Source: Ruegeria spongiae
GTDB taxonomy: Bacteria; Pseudomonadota; Alphaproteobacteria; Rhodobacterales; Rhodobacteraceae
DNA: 64,000 nucleotides
Direction of reading: 5' to 3'
NCBI RefSeq assembly: GCF_023502395.1
Contig: NZ_JAMFMB010000012.1
Span: forward strand, 1 to 64,000
Below are positions 51,542-60,441 of this stretch, one piece after another. A model generated the notes under the pieces. That model saw only the letters and a program-made list of their open reading frames with translations, did not search any database and was not told the DNA's origin. The position numbers and the translations under genes are program-made. Position 1 is the first letter of the stretch, and every line of letters starts with the position of its first letter.

Positions 51542-53323
51542 TCAGAACTGATCGGCGTCCAGTGTCATCACCGGTGCCGCGCCCGACTGGATGCGGGCCA
51601 GGTGCATGCCAGTGGCGGGCAGGCGGCGCGCCATGTAGAAGCGGCCGGTGGTCAGCTTGGTCTCGTAGAAGTCCTTGTCCGAAGCCCCCCCGGCCAGCGC
51701 GTTGCGCGCGGCGAGCGCCATCTGCGCCCACATCAGACCCAGGCAGACATGACCGAACATGTGCATGAAGTCATTGCTGCCAGCCAGCGCCTCGTTCGGG
51801 TTCTTGGCGGCGTTCTGCATGAAGAACATGCCTGCCGACTGCAGGTCCTTCGAGGCCGCTTTCAGCGGTTCGATGAAGTCGCGGTCAAAGGCTTCGTCCT
51901 GACCGGCGTTTTCCTTGCAGAAGGTTTTGACCATCTCAAAGAACGCCATGACATGCTTGCCGCCATCGACGGCCAGTTTGCGGCCCACCAGATCCAGCGC
52001 CTGAACGCCGTTGGCGCCTTCGTAGATCTGAGCGATCCGGGCGTCGCGGGTGTATTGCGACATGCCCCATTCCTCGATGTAGCCATGGCCGCCATAGACC
52101 TGCTGGGCCTTCACGGTCATGTCGTAGCCTTCATCGGTCAGGAAGCCCTTGATGACCGGGGTCAGCAACGAGATCAGGCCGTCGGCATCTTTATCACCCG
52201 CACGGTGCGCCTTGTCGATCATGGTCGCGCCCCACAGGACAAACGCGCGCGCGCCTTCGCAGAAGCTTTTCTGATCCAGCAGGCTGCGGCGGATATCGGG
52301 GTGCACGATCAGCGGATCGGCGGGACCATCAGGGTTTTTCACGCCGGTCACGTCGCGGCCCTGCAGGCGGTCCTTGGCGTATTCAACGGCGTTCTGATAG
52401 GCAGCGTCGGCCTGGCCGAGGCCCTGCATGCCAACACCCAGACGGGCTTCGTTCATCATGGTGAACATGGCGCGCATGCCTTTATGTTCTTCACCCAGCA
52501 GGTAGCCGGTCGCGCCGTCATAGTTCATCACACAGGTCGAGTTGCCGTGGATGCCCATTTTTTCTTCGATATTGCCCACCGTGGCACCATTGCGCGCGCC
52601 CAGGCTGCCATCCTCATTCACCAGGTATTTGGGCACGATGAACAGCGATACGCCCTTGATACCCTCGGGGCCGCCGACGATCTTGGCCAGCACCAGGTGG
52701 ATGATGTTGTCGGCCATGTCATGTTCACCGGCCGAGATGAAGATCTTCTGACCCGATATCTTGTAGCTGCCGTCGCCCTGCGGTTCCGCCTTGGTGCGCA
52801 TCAGGCCCAGATCGGTGCCGCAATGCGGTTCGGTCAGGTTCATGGTGCCGGTCCACTCGCAGCTGACCATGTTGGGCAGATAGGTGTTCTTCTGCTCTTC
52901 GGTGCCATGCGCCAGGATCGCCGAGGCCGCACCATGGGTCAGGCCCTGATACATGGTGAACGCCTGGTTGGTGGCCAAGAACATCTCGCCCACAGCGGTT
53001 GCCAGAACATAGGGCATGTTCTGTCCGCCATATTCCTCGGGCATATCAAGGCCGGTCCAGCCGCCCTCTTTCATCTGCTCGAACGCGTCCTTGAAGCCCG
53101 TCGGCGTATAGACGACACCATTTTCCAGACGGCAGCCTTCCTTGTCGCCGACGACGTTCAGCGGGTGCAGCACGTTGCTGGCGATCTTGCCGGATTCTTC
53201 CAGGACGGCACCGGTGAAATCAGCTTCCAGCTCATTGTAACCCGGAATATCCGAGCCGGAGACGTTCAGCACATCGTGCAGTACAAACTGGGTGTCTTTG
53301 GTAGGGGCGTTGTAAATTGGCAT
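51542..53323 (-). CDS. fadE: Acyl-CoA dehydrogenase, long form
   Basis: A 593-residue flavoprotein of the acyl-CoA dehydrogenase superfamily with the extended C-terminal domain also seen in DmdC and AidB-like members. The substrate/FAD segments [20 protein letters not shown] (about 155-174), [15 protein letters not shown] and the C-terminal [23 protein letters not shown] (about 412-434) are present. It opens the first step of beta-oxidation, passing electrons to ETF. The chain-length range is not evident. AGGAAG precedes the ATG. It is 46 bp after the merR gene, and fadA, fadJ follow in the same direction. Confidence 0.92.
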   Translation of the reverse strand: MPIYNAPTKDTQFVLHDVLNVSGSDIPGYNELEADFTGAVLEESGKIASNVLHPLNVVGDKEGCRLENGVVYTPTGFKDAFEQMKEGGWTGLDMPEEYGGQNMPYVLATAVGEMFLATNQAFTMYQGLTHGAASAILAHGTEEQKNTYLPNMVSCEWTGTMNLTEPHCGTDLGLMRTKAEPQGDGSYKISGQKIFISAGEHDMADNIIHLVLAKIVGGPEGIKGVSLFIVPKYLVNEDGSLGARNGATVGNIEEKMGIHGNSTCVMNYDGATGYLLGEEHKGMRAMFTMMNEARLGVGMQGLGQADAAYQNAVEYAKDRLQGRDVTGVKNPDGPADPLIVHPDIRRSLLDQKSFCEGARAFVLWGATMIDKAHRAGDKDADGLISLLTPVIKGFLTDEGYDMTVKAQQVYGGHGYIEEWGMSQYTRDARIAQIYEGANGVQALDLVGRKLAVDGGKHVMAFFEMVKTFCKENAGQDEAFDRDFIEPLKAASKDLQSAGMFFMQNAAKNPNEALAGSNDFMHMFGHVCLGLMWAQMALAARNALAGGASDKDFYETKLTTGRFYMARRLPATGMHLARIQSGAAPVMTLDADQF

Positions 53324-53369
53324 GAAGGGCTTCCTTTTGGACTGGTCGACAATCTTCAGGGTATTGAGA

Positions 53370-53771
53370 TCATTCGGCGGCTTTTTTTGTATCTTCCATA
53401 GAGACGAGGATTTTCTCGCCCCATTTCAACTGCGCTTTCAGATCGTCGATCGCCTGTTTCAGTTCGTCGCGCTGTGCTTCCATGTCGGCAAGGCGCTCAC
53501 GGGCGATTTCGAACGTGCGTTGCAGTTGCGTGTGTTGCTGGTCACCAATGTGATAAAGGTCAAGCAATTGGCGGATTTGTTCAAGGCTAAAGCCGAACCG
53601 CTTGCCCCGAAGAATGAGTTTCAGCCGCGCCCGGTCACGCTTGGTGAACAGGCGTTTCTGGCCATCCCGGATCGGAAACAGCAACTCCTTGGCCTCATAG
53701 AAGCGCAAGGTACGAGGCGTGACCTGATAGGCGTCACACATCTCGCGAATTGTCATCGTGTCTTCGTGCAT
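53370..53771 (-). CDS. MerR-family regulator of the beta-oxidation operon
   Basis: A 133-residue MerR regulator: HTH with [26 protein letters not shown] at 6-31, wing [32 protein letters not shown], then a coiled-coil (about 80-115) with no effector domain. The resemblance to LiuR-type regulators of branched-chain/fatty acid breakdown is inferred. It heads the merR-fadE-orf-gst-fadA-cupin-fadJ transcription unit. A 5-4-5 dyad at 53847-53860 in its promoter suggests autoregulation. Confidence 0.87.
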   Translation of the reverse strand: MHEDTMTIREMCDAYQVTPRTLRFYEAKELLFPIRDGQKRLFTKRDRARLKLILRGKRFGFSLEQIRQLLDLYHIGDQQHTQLQRTFEIARERLADMEAQRDELKQAIDDLKAQLKWGEKILVSMEDTKKAAE

Positions 53772-54227
53772 ATTCTCAGACTCTCAAACTAAACAAGCAG
53801 TGCACCGGAAAGGTGCGCAGCCCGCCGGCGCAATACAACATCAGCTTTACGTTTGCGTAAGCGAAACGCTACGTCACTTAAAGTTCTGACGTTGGATCAT
53901 TTCAGAAGGCGTCGTGAAAGGCCTATGGTGAGAGATGTTTAATATACTTATTACAATGATTTAGGCGGTTTTATCATCGCTTCGGGTGCGCTTGAATTTG
54001 TTGACGGGTAAGTTGATCCGCATCAGCGCGCATATCTCTTTCCGATCGTAATGCACCGTGCGCAGCGGTTTCGAACCTGTTCGGCCCACGCTTTCAGGCG
54101 GTCCTCAGCCAGGCGACGCAGCGGGCAGAATAGCCTCGGATGAGTGCCACCCAACCATGTCAAAGAGGTTATGTTTGCTGAGTGCGAAGGGTTTGTCGGA
54201 TCGGCAAAGGAACCGGACCGAATGGGG
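53772..54227. other. Gap between two merR genes
   Basis: A 456-bp space holding the promoter of the left merR and an A/T-rich stretch (53935-53965). The right half includes a 42-codon minus frame at 53961-54089 that could be a remnant (segments RTVHYDRKEICALM and NLPVNKFKR), but it has no recognisable family. There is no sign of an insertion sequence. Confidence 0.4.
53844..53862. promoter_or_regulatory. Candidate MerR operator upstream of the beta-oxidation operon
   Basis: TTACG-TTTG-CGTAA is a perfect 5-4-5 dyad (53847-53860) inside a longer imperfect palindrome. It resembles LiuR-type MerR operators (TTTACG...CGTAAA). A second overlapping inverted repeat, CGTTT/AAACG, spans 53850-53868. 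Confidence 0.6.
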
Positions 54228-54596
54228 CTATTTCAGCAGTCCGACCGTCTGATCGCGCAGCCGTACCAACTCGTCCATCGCGTCGTCAAGTTGCTGGCGC
54301 TGCTTGCGCAACTCCTCCAACTGACGGTTGGCAACCTCGACAAAGGTTGCCATCTGAACCTTGTCGCCCTTGTCTTCGTAGATCAGCAGCCATTGTCGAA
54401 TTTCTTCCAGCGCAAACCCGCAGCGCCGCCCCCGCATGATCAATTCCATACGCGCCACTTCCCTGTGCCCATAGAACCGGGACCGGCCTTCGCGGTCGGG
54501 GTGCAGCAGTTCGATATATTCGTAATATCGCAATGTGCGTGGCGTCACTTCGAACTTTGCGCACATTTCCTTGAATGACAGACGGGTCTCGGTCAT
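54228..54596 (-). CDS. MerR-family regulator (paralog)
   Basis: A 122-residue MerR protein, paralogous to the one at 53370: same FEVTPRTLRYYE recognition region, RMELIMRGRRCGFALEEIRQWL, and a coiled-coil C-terminus (about 75-120) with no effector domain. The ATG at 54596 is the natural family start (MTETRLSFKEMC). Upstream lies a 5-4-5 dyad at 54614-54627. It is divergent from the thioesterase-MATE unit, so it may control those genes. Acyl-CoA or fatty-acid sensing is inferred. Confidence 0.85.
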   Translation of the reverse strand: MTETRLSFKEMCAKFEVTPRTLRYYEYIELLHPDREGRSRFYGHREVARMELIMRGRRCGFALEEIRQWLLIYEDKGDKVQMATFVEVANRQLEELRKQRQQLDDAMDELVRLRDQTVGLLK

Positions 54597-54613
54597 CGAT
54601 AATCTCCTTGTAT

Positions 54614-54627
54614 CGCAACCTATTGCG
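54614..54627. promoter_or_regulatory. Candidate operator for the second MerR
   Basis: CGCAA-CCTA-TTGCG is a perfect inverted repeat with 5-bp arms and a 4-bp spacer, the same layout as the site in front of the other merR gene. It lies 18 bp from the merR start, in the divergent spacer with the thioesterase gene. Confidence 0.5.
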
Positions 54628-54698
54628 TCGGCAGTTTTGGCGCAACAGTTGGGCTTGCTCTTTTGCGGCGCGCCACACCATAAAGAGGTGTTAACGGA

Positions 54699-55130
54699 TT
54701 GGAGACACAATTGGTCGACAGCGAGAAATTTGCCAAACAGTTCATCGAGGCGATCCCGCATGCGCGGGCGCTGGGGCTTGAACTTATCACTATAGGCAAA
54801 GGGCAGGCCGAGATTTCCATGCCCTACAAACCCGAGCTTGTGGGCGATCCGCGCAACGGTGTCGTGCATGGCGGCGCGGTCTCGGCGCAGATGGATACGT
54901 GCTGCGGGGCTGCGGTAATGTGTCACCCCGACGCCCCGGCAGGCACCGCCACGATCGACCTGCGGATCGACTACATGCGCGGCGCGAATCCCGGTCAGAC
55001 CATCACCGCCAAGGCGACCTGTTACCACGTCACGCGAAATGTGGCCTTTGTCCGGGCGGTCGCGACCGACGAGGATGTGGACAACCCCGTCGCCACCGCC
55101 ACCGGCGCCTTCACGGTTGAGGGACGCTGA
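54699..55130 (+). CDS. PaaI-family hotdog thioesterase (first of two)
   Basis: A 143-residue hotdog protein with the motif RNGVVHGGAVSAQMDTCCGAAV (about 53-74; HGG and the acidic Asp), then TATIDLRIDYMRGANPGQTI. It is probably an acyl-CoA or aryl-CoA thioesterase. Start is TTG: 54699 has AGAGGTG 8 nt upstream and 54711 has GGAG 6 nt upstream, so either could be used. The stop shares one base with the next gene's ATG (TGATGG), implying coupling. Divergent from the second merR. Confidence 0.83.
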   Translation: METQLVDSEKFAKQFIEAIPHARALGLELITIGKGQAEISMPYKPELVGDPRNGVVHGGAVSAQMDTCCGAAVMCHPDAPAGTATIDLRIDYMRGANPGQTITAKATCYHVTRNVAFVRAVATDEDVDNPVATATGAFTVEGR

Positions 55131-55654
55131 TGGCGCGCGCCCGCCCTGAACCGATGCATGTGGTCAGGCAGCGCCGCGATGCGGCGTTTGCGGCGCTGGT
55201 CGATGGCATTCCCTATGCGCAATTCCTGGGCATCACACTGGAACGACGGGGCGATGAACTGACCGGCGTGCTGAATTTCGACGACAAGCTCATCGGCAAC
55301 CCGTTTCTGCCCGCGCTGCATGGGGGGGTGATCTCGGCCTTTCTGGAAACCACCGCGATCCTGACGCTGGCCTGGCAACATTTCCTGCCACTGATCGAGG
55401 CCGGAGATATCGAGGTCGAATCGCTGACGCTTGAGACGATACCGAACTTTCCCAAGACCATCGATTTCACAGTTGACTACTTGCGCACCGGCCTGCCGCG
55501 CGACGCCTATGCGCGGGCCTGGGTGGGCCGCGCGGGCCGCCGCTATGCCACCGTCCGGGTCGAGGCATGGCAGGATTCGCGCTCGAAACCTTTCGCGCAG
55601 GGGACCGGGCATTTCCTGATGCCCCAGCCCAGGGATTCCGAGACCGGGTCGTGA
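55130..55654 (+). CDS. PaaI-family hotdog thioesterase (second of two)
   Basis: A 174-residue hotdog protein with NPFLPALHGGVISAFLETTAIL (about 56-77): HGG followed by the acidic residue Glu in FLETTA rather than Asp. It is more divergent from standard PaaI than its neighbour, and a longer C-terminal tail follows. A heteromer with the first thioesterase is possible. It starts within the previous stop codon and overlaps the MATE gene start by 4 bp (GTGA). Confidence 0.8.
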   Translation: MARARPEPMHVVRQRRDAAFAALVDGIPYAQFLGITLERRGDELTGVLNFDDKLIGNPFLPALHGGVISAFLETTAILTLAWQHFLPLIEAGDIEVESLTLETIPNFPKTIDFTVDYLRTGLPRDAYARAWVGRAGRRYATVRVEAWQDSRSKPFAQGTGHFLMPQPRDSETGS

Positions 55655-56970
55655 GCGCCACGCGCGCGCCGATCACCCATCGCCGGGTGCTGGTCATTGC
55701 CGCACCCATCGTCTTGTCCAACGCCACTGTGCCCATCCTGGGCGCGGTCGACACAGGGGTTGTTGGCCAGATGGGACAGGCCGCGCCGATCGGGGCGGTC
55801 GGCATGGGTGCGGTGATTCTGTCGACGATCTATTGGGTCTTCGGTTTCCTGCGCATGGGCACGACCGGTCTGGCAGCACAGGCGCGCGGGGCCGGGGACA
55901 GTGCCGAAACCGGCGCGCTTCTGATGCGCGGCGTGATGATCGGCGGGGCCGCCGGGCTGCTGTTCATCGTGACGCAGGCGGCGCTGTTCTGGGGCGCGTT
56001 CAAGCTGTCGCCCGCAAGCGCCGAGGTCGAGGCGCTGACCCGGCAATATATGGCGATCCGCATCTGGGGCGCGCCCGCGACCATCGCGCTATATGCGGTG
56101 ACCGGCTGGCTGATCGCGGTTGAACGAACGCGCGGAGTGTTCGTGCTGCAGCTCTGGATGAACGGGCTCAACATCGCGCTGGACCTGTGGTTCGTTCTGG
56201 GCCTCGGCTGGGGTGTCGAGGGCGTGGCCATCGCGACCCTGATCGCCGAATGGACCGGTATCGCGCTGGGGCTGTGGCTGTGCCGCGAGGCGTTTGCGGG
56301 CGATCAGTGGCGCGACTGGAAGCGGGTGTTCGACCCGGCGCGGTTGCGGCGGATGATGCAGGTGAACGGGGATATCATGGTGCGCTCGGTTCTGCTGACC
56401 GGGTCTTTCACCACCTTCCTGTTTGTCGGCGCTGATCTGGGCGATGTGACGCTGGCGGCCAATCAGGTGCTGCTGCAATTCCTCGAGATCACCGCTTTTG
56501 CGCTGGACGGGTTCGCCTTCTCGGCCGAGGCGCTGGTGGGCGGCGCAGTTGGTGCGAAATCGCGGCATGATCTGCGCCGCTCGGCCATCATTGCATCGCA
56601 ATGGGGCGTTGGCGGCTCGGTGCTGCTGGGGCTGTTCTTCTGGCTGTCCGGGCCGGCGCTGATCGACCTTATGGCCACCTCGCTCGAGGTGCGGGCAGCG
56701 GGGCGCGACTATCTCTGGTGGGCAGCGCTTGCGCCAGTGATCGGCATCGCAAGCTGGATGTTCGACGGCATCTATATTGGCGCCACCTGGACCCGCGAGA
56801 TGCGCAACGCGATGCTGGTCTCGGTCGCGATCTATGTCGTCGCGCTGTTGGCGCTGGTGCCGCTGATGGGCAATCACGGGCTCTGGGCGGCGCTGATGGT
56901 GCTCAATATCGCACGCGGTGTGACACTGGGGCTGCGCTATCCAAGGCTGGAGGCGCAGATTGCCGCCTAG
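55651..56970 (+). CDS. MATE-family efflux transporter
   Basis: A 439-residue membrane protein with about twelve helices in two halves, of the MATE/DinF type. Characteristic pieces are VLVIAAPIVLSNATVPILGAVDTGVVG (first helix, about 12-38) and FAFSAEALVGGAVGAKSRHDLR (about 288-309). It probably exports cations or drugs, or a metabolite, by Na+ or H+ antiport. I chose GTG at 55651 (overlapping the previous TGA), since the open frame upstream is shared with the thioesterase. Linked to two thioesterases and divergent from merR. Convergent with arsC by a 4-bp overlap. Confidence 0.88.
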   Translation: MSATRAPITHRRVLVIAAPIVLSNATVPILGAVDTGVVGQMGQAAPIGAVGMGAVILSTIYWVFGFLRMGTTGLAAQARGAGDSAETGALLMRGVMIGGAAGLLFIVTQAALFWGAFKLSPASAEVEALTRQYMAIRIWGAPATIALYAVTGWLIAVERTRGVFVLQLWMNGLNIALDLWFVLGLGWGVEGVAIATLIAEWTGIALGLWLCREAFAGDQWRDWKRVFDPARLRRMMQVNGDIMVRSVLLTGSFTTFLFVGADLGDVTLAANQVLLQFLEITAFALDGFAFSAEALVGGAVGAKSRHDLRRSAIIASQWGVGGSVLLGLFFWLSGPALIDLMATSLEVRAAGRDYLWWAALAPVIGIASWMFDGIYIGATWTREMRNAMLVSVAIYVVALLALVPLMGNHGLWAALMVLNIARGVTLGLRYPRLEAQIAA

Positions 56971-57317
56971 AGCAATTCCAGCATTGCCTCGGGCGGGCGG
57001 CCGATCGCGGCGCGATCACCGCTGATCGCCAGCGGTCGTTCGATCAGGATCGGATTGTCCGCCATGGCGGCCAGCAGCACCGCGTCAGGGTCCTGTTTCG
57101 ACAGGCCCAACTCCTTGAACCGCGCCTCGCCGGTTCGCATCATCGTGAGGACCGGCGGCTGCCCCAACGCCTGAAGCGCCTGCCGCAACTCTTCGATACT
57201 GGGCGCATCGTCCAGATATTTGCGGACGGTGACAACCGCGCCGCGCTCTTGCAACAGGGCAAGACCAGTGCGGGATTTCGAGCATCTGGGATTGTGCCAG
57301 TAGGTTATGTCAGCCAT
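56967..57317 (-). CDS. arsC: ArsC-family glutaredoxin-dependent arsenate reductase-like protein
   Basis: A 116-residue ArsC/Spx-fold protein. The catalytic Cys12 sits in the motif HNPRCSKSR, and the arsenate-binding Arg residues (ILIERPLAI near 90-98) are present. Typical ArsC enzymes reduce arsenate with glutathione and glutaredoxin, and this one could also be a general thiol oxidoreductase (YfgD-like). No arsenic transporter or arsR gene is close. It starts 13 bp before the pyrD stop in the same direction. GGGAGGG precedes the ATG. Confidence 0.82.
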   Translation of the reverse strand: MADITYWHNPRCSKSRTGLALLQERGAVVTVRKYLDDAPSIEELRQALQALGQPPVLTMMRTGEARFKELGLSKQDPDAVLLAAMADNPILIERPLAISGDRAAIGRPPEAMLELL

Positions 57318-58366
57318 TCGTCCCTCCCGGTTCCGACCGCATCGGCCACATTGGCAAATCCGTCCCGCGCCAGCAGCCCGTCCAGCCCCCGCGCGATCTC
57401 GGGCACCAGAGACAGCCCGTGATAGACCAGCGCGGTGTAAAGCTGCACCGCCGAGGCCCCGGCGCGGATCTTGGCATAGGCCTGCTGTGCCGAGGACACG
57501 CCGCCGACGCCGATCAGGGGCACGCTGCCGTCAGTCGCGGCGCTGAGCTGCGCCAGAACCCGTGTCGAACGCTCAAAAAGCGGCTGGCCCGACAGCCCGC
57601 CCGCCGTGTCGCGATAGCGCTCATCCACATCTTCGCGCGCAAGCGTCGTGTTGGTGGCGATGATCCCGTCGATGCCGGTCTCCTGCGCGACCTCGGCCAC
57701 GTCGCCGACCTCGCCCTGGGCCAGATCCGGCGCGATCTTGAGAAAGACCGGAAGGCGGCGCTCAAGATCATCGCGTGCGGCCAACACACCACCCAGCAGC
57801 GCCGTGAGCGCGGCCTTACCCTGCAGGTCGCGCAGCTTTTCGGTATTGGGAGAGGAGACATTCACCGTCGCGAAATCCAGATGCGGGCCGCAATGCGCCA
57901 AAACGGTCGCGAAATCACCGGGCCGGTCGCTGCTGTCCTTGTTGGCACCCAGGTTGAGGCCGATCACCGCATCGCGCGGGCGCTGCGCCAGCCGCTGGGC
58001 AATGGGGTCCATCCCCTCGTTATTGAAGCCGAACCGGTTGATGGCCGCCTGATGCTCGGTCAGGCGAAAGAGGCGCGGTTTGGGGTTGCCCTCCTGCGGT
58101 CTGGGCGTCGCCGCGCCCACCTCGACAAACCCGAACCCCGCGCGCGACAGTGGCCCCAGCACCTCGGCGTTCTTGTCGAAGCCTGCGGCCAGCCCGACCG
58201 GGTTTGGCAGATCAAGACCGGCAATCTGCGTGCGCAGTCGCGGCGTTGTCACCGGGCCGGATACCGGCCCGAGCCCCAGCCTCAGCGCCTTGACCGACAG
58301 GCCATGTGCGGTTTCGGGGTCCAGATGGTGCAGGACGGCAAGGCCAAGCCGCTCGCTCAGTGTCAT
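57305..58366 (-). CDS. pyrD: Dihydroorotate dehydrogenase (quinone)
   Basis: A 353-residue class 2 DHODH, the membrane-associated, quinone-reducing enzyme of pyrimidine synthesis. The N-terminal membrane-anchoring helix region (residues 1-35), [15 protein letters not shown] near 58, [21 protein letters not shown] near 82, and NVSSPNT near 170 fit the family. The ATG at 58366 overlaps the stop of the upstream DUF952 gene by 4 bp. The longer frame upstream is not part of it. It is followed by an arsC-like gene with a 13-bp overlap. Confidence 0.95.
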   Translation of the reverse strand: MTLSERLGLAVLHHLDPETAHGLSVKALRLGLGPVSGPVTTPRLRTQIAGLDLPNPVGLAAGFDKNAEVLGPLSRAGFGFVEVGAATPRPQEGNPKPRLFRLTEHQAAINRFGFNNEGMDPIAQRLAQRPRDAVIGLNLGANKDSSDRPGDFATVLAHCGPHLDFATVNVSSPNTEKLRDLQGKAALTALLGGVLAARDDLERRLPVFLKIAPDLAQGEVGDVAEVAQETGIDGIIATNTTLAREDVDERYRDTAGGLSGQPLFERSTRVLAQLSAATDGSVPLIGVGGVSSAQQAYAKIRAGASAVQLYTALVYHGLSLVPEIARGLDGLLARDGFANVADAVGTGRDEWLT

Positions 58367-58701
58367 GTCATGTCCTCGGGGAAGCGGTGGCGGCCCTCGG
58401 TCAGGGGCAGGGGTATTGACCAGATAACATCTGTCATTCGCAGTGGCCGGTAGAGATGCGGAAACAGCGCATCGCCGCGCGACACCTCCCATTTCAGCTC
58501 CTCGCCCATGGCATCGCCGTCGCAGGCCAGCAGGACCAGGCCGCCTTCACCGGCGAAGTGTTTCGCCGCCGTTTCGCGCGCCTGCGCGGCGGTCGAGAAA
58601 TGCACATAGCCATCGGCCAGATCAATCGGCGCACCGGCGCTTTCGCCAGCTGCCTGCAGGGCGGACCACTCGTCCGCGCGGAATATCTTGTAGATCAGCA
58701 T
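58363..58701 (-). CDS. DUF952 protein
   Basis: A 112-residue protein with the DUF952 signatures [10 protein letters not shown] at the start, [25 protein letters not shown] (about 27-51) and [21 protein letters not shown] near the end. Family function is not known; the fold resembles ADP-ribosyltransferases. Start ATG 58701. It is the first gene of a DUF952-pyrD-arsC unit with overlapping starts. Confidence 0.88.
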   Translation of the reverse strand: MLIYKIFRADEWSALQAAGESAGAPIDLADGYVHFSTAAQARETAAKHFAGEGGLVLLACDGDAMGEELKWEVSRGDALFPHLYRPLRMTDVIWSIPLPLTEGRHRFPEDMT

Positions 58702-58821
58702 GGCTGTCCTGATGCCGTGCAGTTGACGCGGAATCAAGCGGCATTTTCCCGATATCTCCCCTTTGACTCCGGTCGCGGTCCGGCGCACCATCCACAGCAA
58801 TCAACAACTGGGAGTATAACG

Positions 58822-60399
58822 ATGTTGACGCGATTTCTGACATCGGTTGCCGCATTGGGCCTGACCGCCGGTCTGGCTGCGGCGGACTATGAGCTGACGA
58901 TCCTGCATACCAATGATTTCCACTCGCGGTTCGAGCCGATCTCGAAATATGACAGCGGCTGCGACCCCGAAGACAATGCCGCAGGCGAATGCTTTGGCGG
59001 GTCGGCCCGTCTGGTCACCGCTATCAGCGAAGCGCGCGCGCGGGCGGCAAACAGCATTCTGGTCGATGGCGGGGATCAGTTTCAGGGTTCGCTGTTCTAC
59101 ACCTACTATAAAGGCAAAGTCGCGGCCGAGATGATGAACAAGCAGGGCTATGACGCGATGACCGTGGGCAACCACGAGTTTGACGATGGCCCCGAGGTGC
59201 TGCGCGGCTTTATCGACGCGGTTGATTTCCCGGTTCTGATGTCGAATGCCGATATCGCCGACGAAGAGCTGCTGACCGACAAGATCAAGAAATCCGTGGT
59301 GCTGGACGTTGGCGGCGAAAAGCTGGGCCTGATCGGCCTGACCCCGGAAGACACGCATGATCTGGCATCACCCGGCCCCAATATCACCTTCTCGGACCCG
59401 GTGGCGGCGGTGCAGGGCGAGGTGGATCGCCTGAGCGCCGAGGGCGTCAACAAGATCATCGTGCTCAGTCATTCCGGCTTTGCAGTCGATCAGCGTGTGG
59501 CCGAGAATACCACCGGTGTCGACGTGATCGTGGGCGGTCACTCCAACACCTATCTCAGCAATGTTTCGGACAAGGCGGCGGGGCCTTATCCCACCGTCGT
59601 CAACGGCGTTCAGATCGTGCAGGCCTATGCCTATGGCAAGTTCCTGGGTGAATTGAATGTCACCTTCGATGATGCGGGTAACGTCACCGCAGCCACCGGC
59701 GAGCCGCTGATCATGGACGGTCAGGTGGTCGAGGATGCCGACACCGTCAGCAGGATCAAGGAACTGGCGCAACCGCTTGAGGAGATTCGCAAAAAGGTTG
59801 TCGCCGCTGCCGCAGAACCGATCATGGGCGAGCGCGAGGTCTGCCGGGTGCAGGAATGCGCCATGGGCAATCTGGTGGCCGATGCGATGCTGGATCGGGT
59901 CGCCGATCAGGGTGTGACGATTGCCATTGCCAATTCCGGCGGGTTGCGCGCCTCGATCGATCCGGGCGAGGTGACCATGGGTGAGGTGCTGACCGTGCTG
60001 CCCTTCCAGAACACGCTCTCGACGTTCGAGATCAGCGGCCAGGGCCTGATCGACGCGCTGGAAAACGGCGTCAGCCAGGTGGAAGAGGTCAAAGGCCGCT
60101 TCCCGCAGGTGGCGGGGCTGACCTTCACCTGGGACCCGTCCGCTGCCCCGAACGAGGGACGGATCACTGACGTGATGGTGGCCGGAGCCGACGGCTTCGC
60201 GCCGATTGATCCGGCGCAGACCTATATGGTGGTGACTAACGACTATGTCCGCAATGGTGGCGACGGCTATGACGTGTTCTCGGGTGACGACAAGAACGCC
60301 TATGATTTTGGTCCCGATCTGGCGGATGTGACGGCTGAATACCTGGCCGCGAATTCGCCCTATCAGCCCTATACGGACGGCCGCATCAAGCAGAAGTGA
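58822..60399 (+). CDS. Periplasmic 5'-nucleotidase / UshA-like metallophosphatase
   Basis: A 525-residue precursor with a Sec signal (cleaved near AAA-DYELT, about residue 21). The metallophosphoesterase domain has ILHTNDFHSR (about 26-35), DGGDQFQGS (about 79-87), VGNHEFDDG (about 114-122) and VIVGGHSNT (about 233-241). The C-terminal 5'-nucleotidase domain contains NSGGLRASI (about 372-380) and TNDYVRNGGDGYDVF (about 472-486). It releases phosphate from extracellular nucleotides or UDP-sugars. GGGAG lies 8 nt before the ATG. Two cysteines at about 47 and 58 may form a disulphide. No phosphate regulator site was seen. Confidence 0.93.
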   Translation: MLTRFLTSVAALGLTAGLAAADYELTILHTNDFHSRFEPISKYDSGCDPEDNAAGECFGGSARLVTAISEARARAANSILVDGGDQFQGSLFYTYYKGKVAAEMMNKQGYDAMTVGNHEFDDGPEVLRGFIDAVDFPVLMSNADIADEELLTDKIKKSVVLDVGGEKLGLIGLTPEDTHDLASPGPNITFSDPVAAVQGEVDRLSAEGVNKIIVLSHSGFAVDQRVAENTTGVDVIVGGHSNTYLSNVSDKAAGPYPTVVNGVQIVQAYAYGKFLGELNVTFDDAGNVTAATGEPLIMDGQVVEDADTVSRIKELAQPLEEIRKKVVAAAAEPIMGEREVCRVQECAMGNLVADAMLDRVADQGVTIAIANSGGLRASIDPGEVTMGEVLTVLPFQNTLSTFEISGQGLIDALENGVSQVEEVKGRFPQVAGLTFTWDPSAAPNEGRITDVMVAGADGFAPIDPAQTYMVVTNDYVRNGGDGYDVFSGDDKNAYDFGPDLADVTAEYLAANSPYQPYTDGRIKQK

Positions 60400-60441
60400 C
60401 ACCTGACCGCGCTGCGCCCTACGCGCGGCGCGGTCTACCGC

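Noticed and set aside
51443-53401. A 652-codon open frame antisense to fadE
   Set aside because: It is explained by the third-position GC bias of fadE, which has clear acyl-CoA dehydrogenase motifs.
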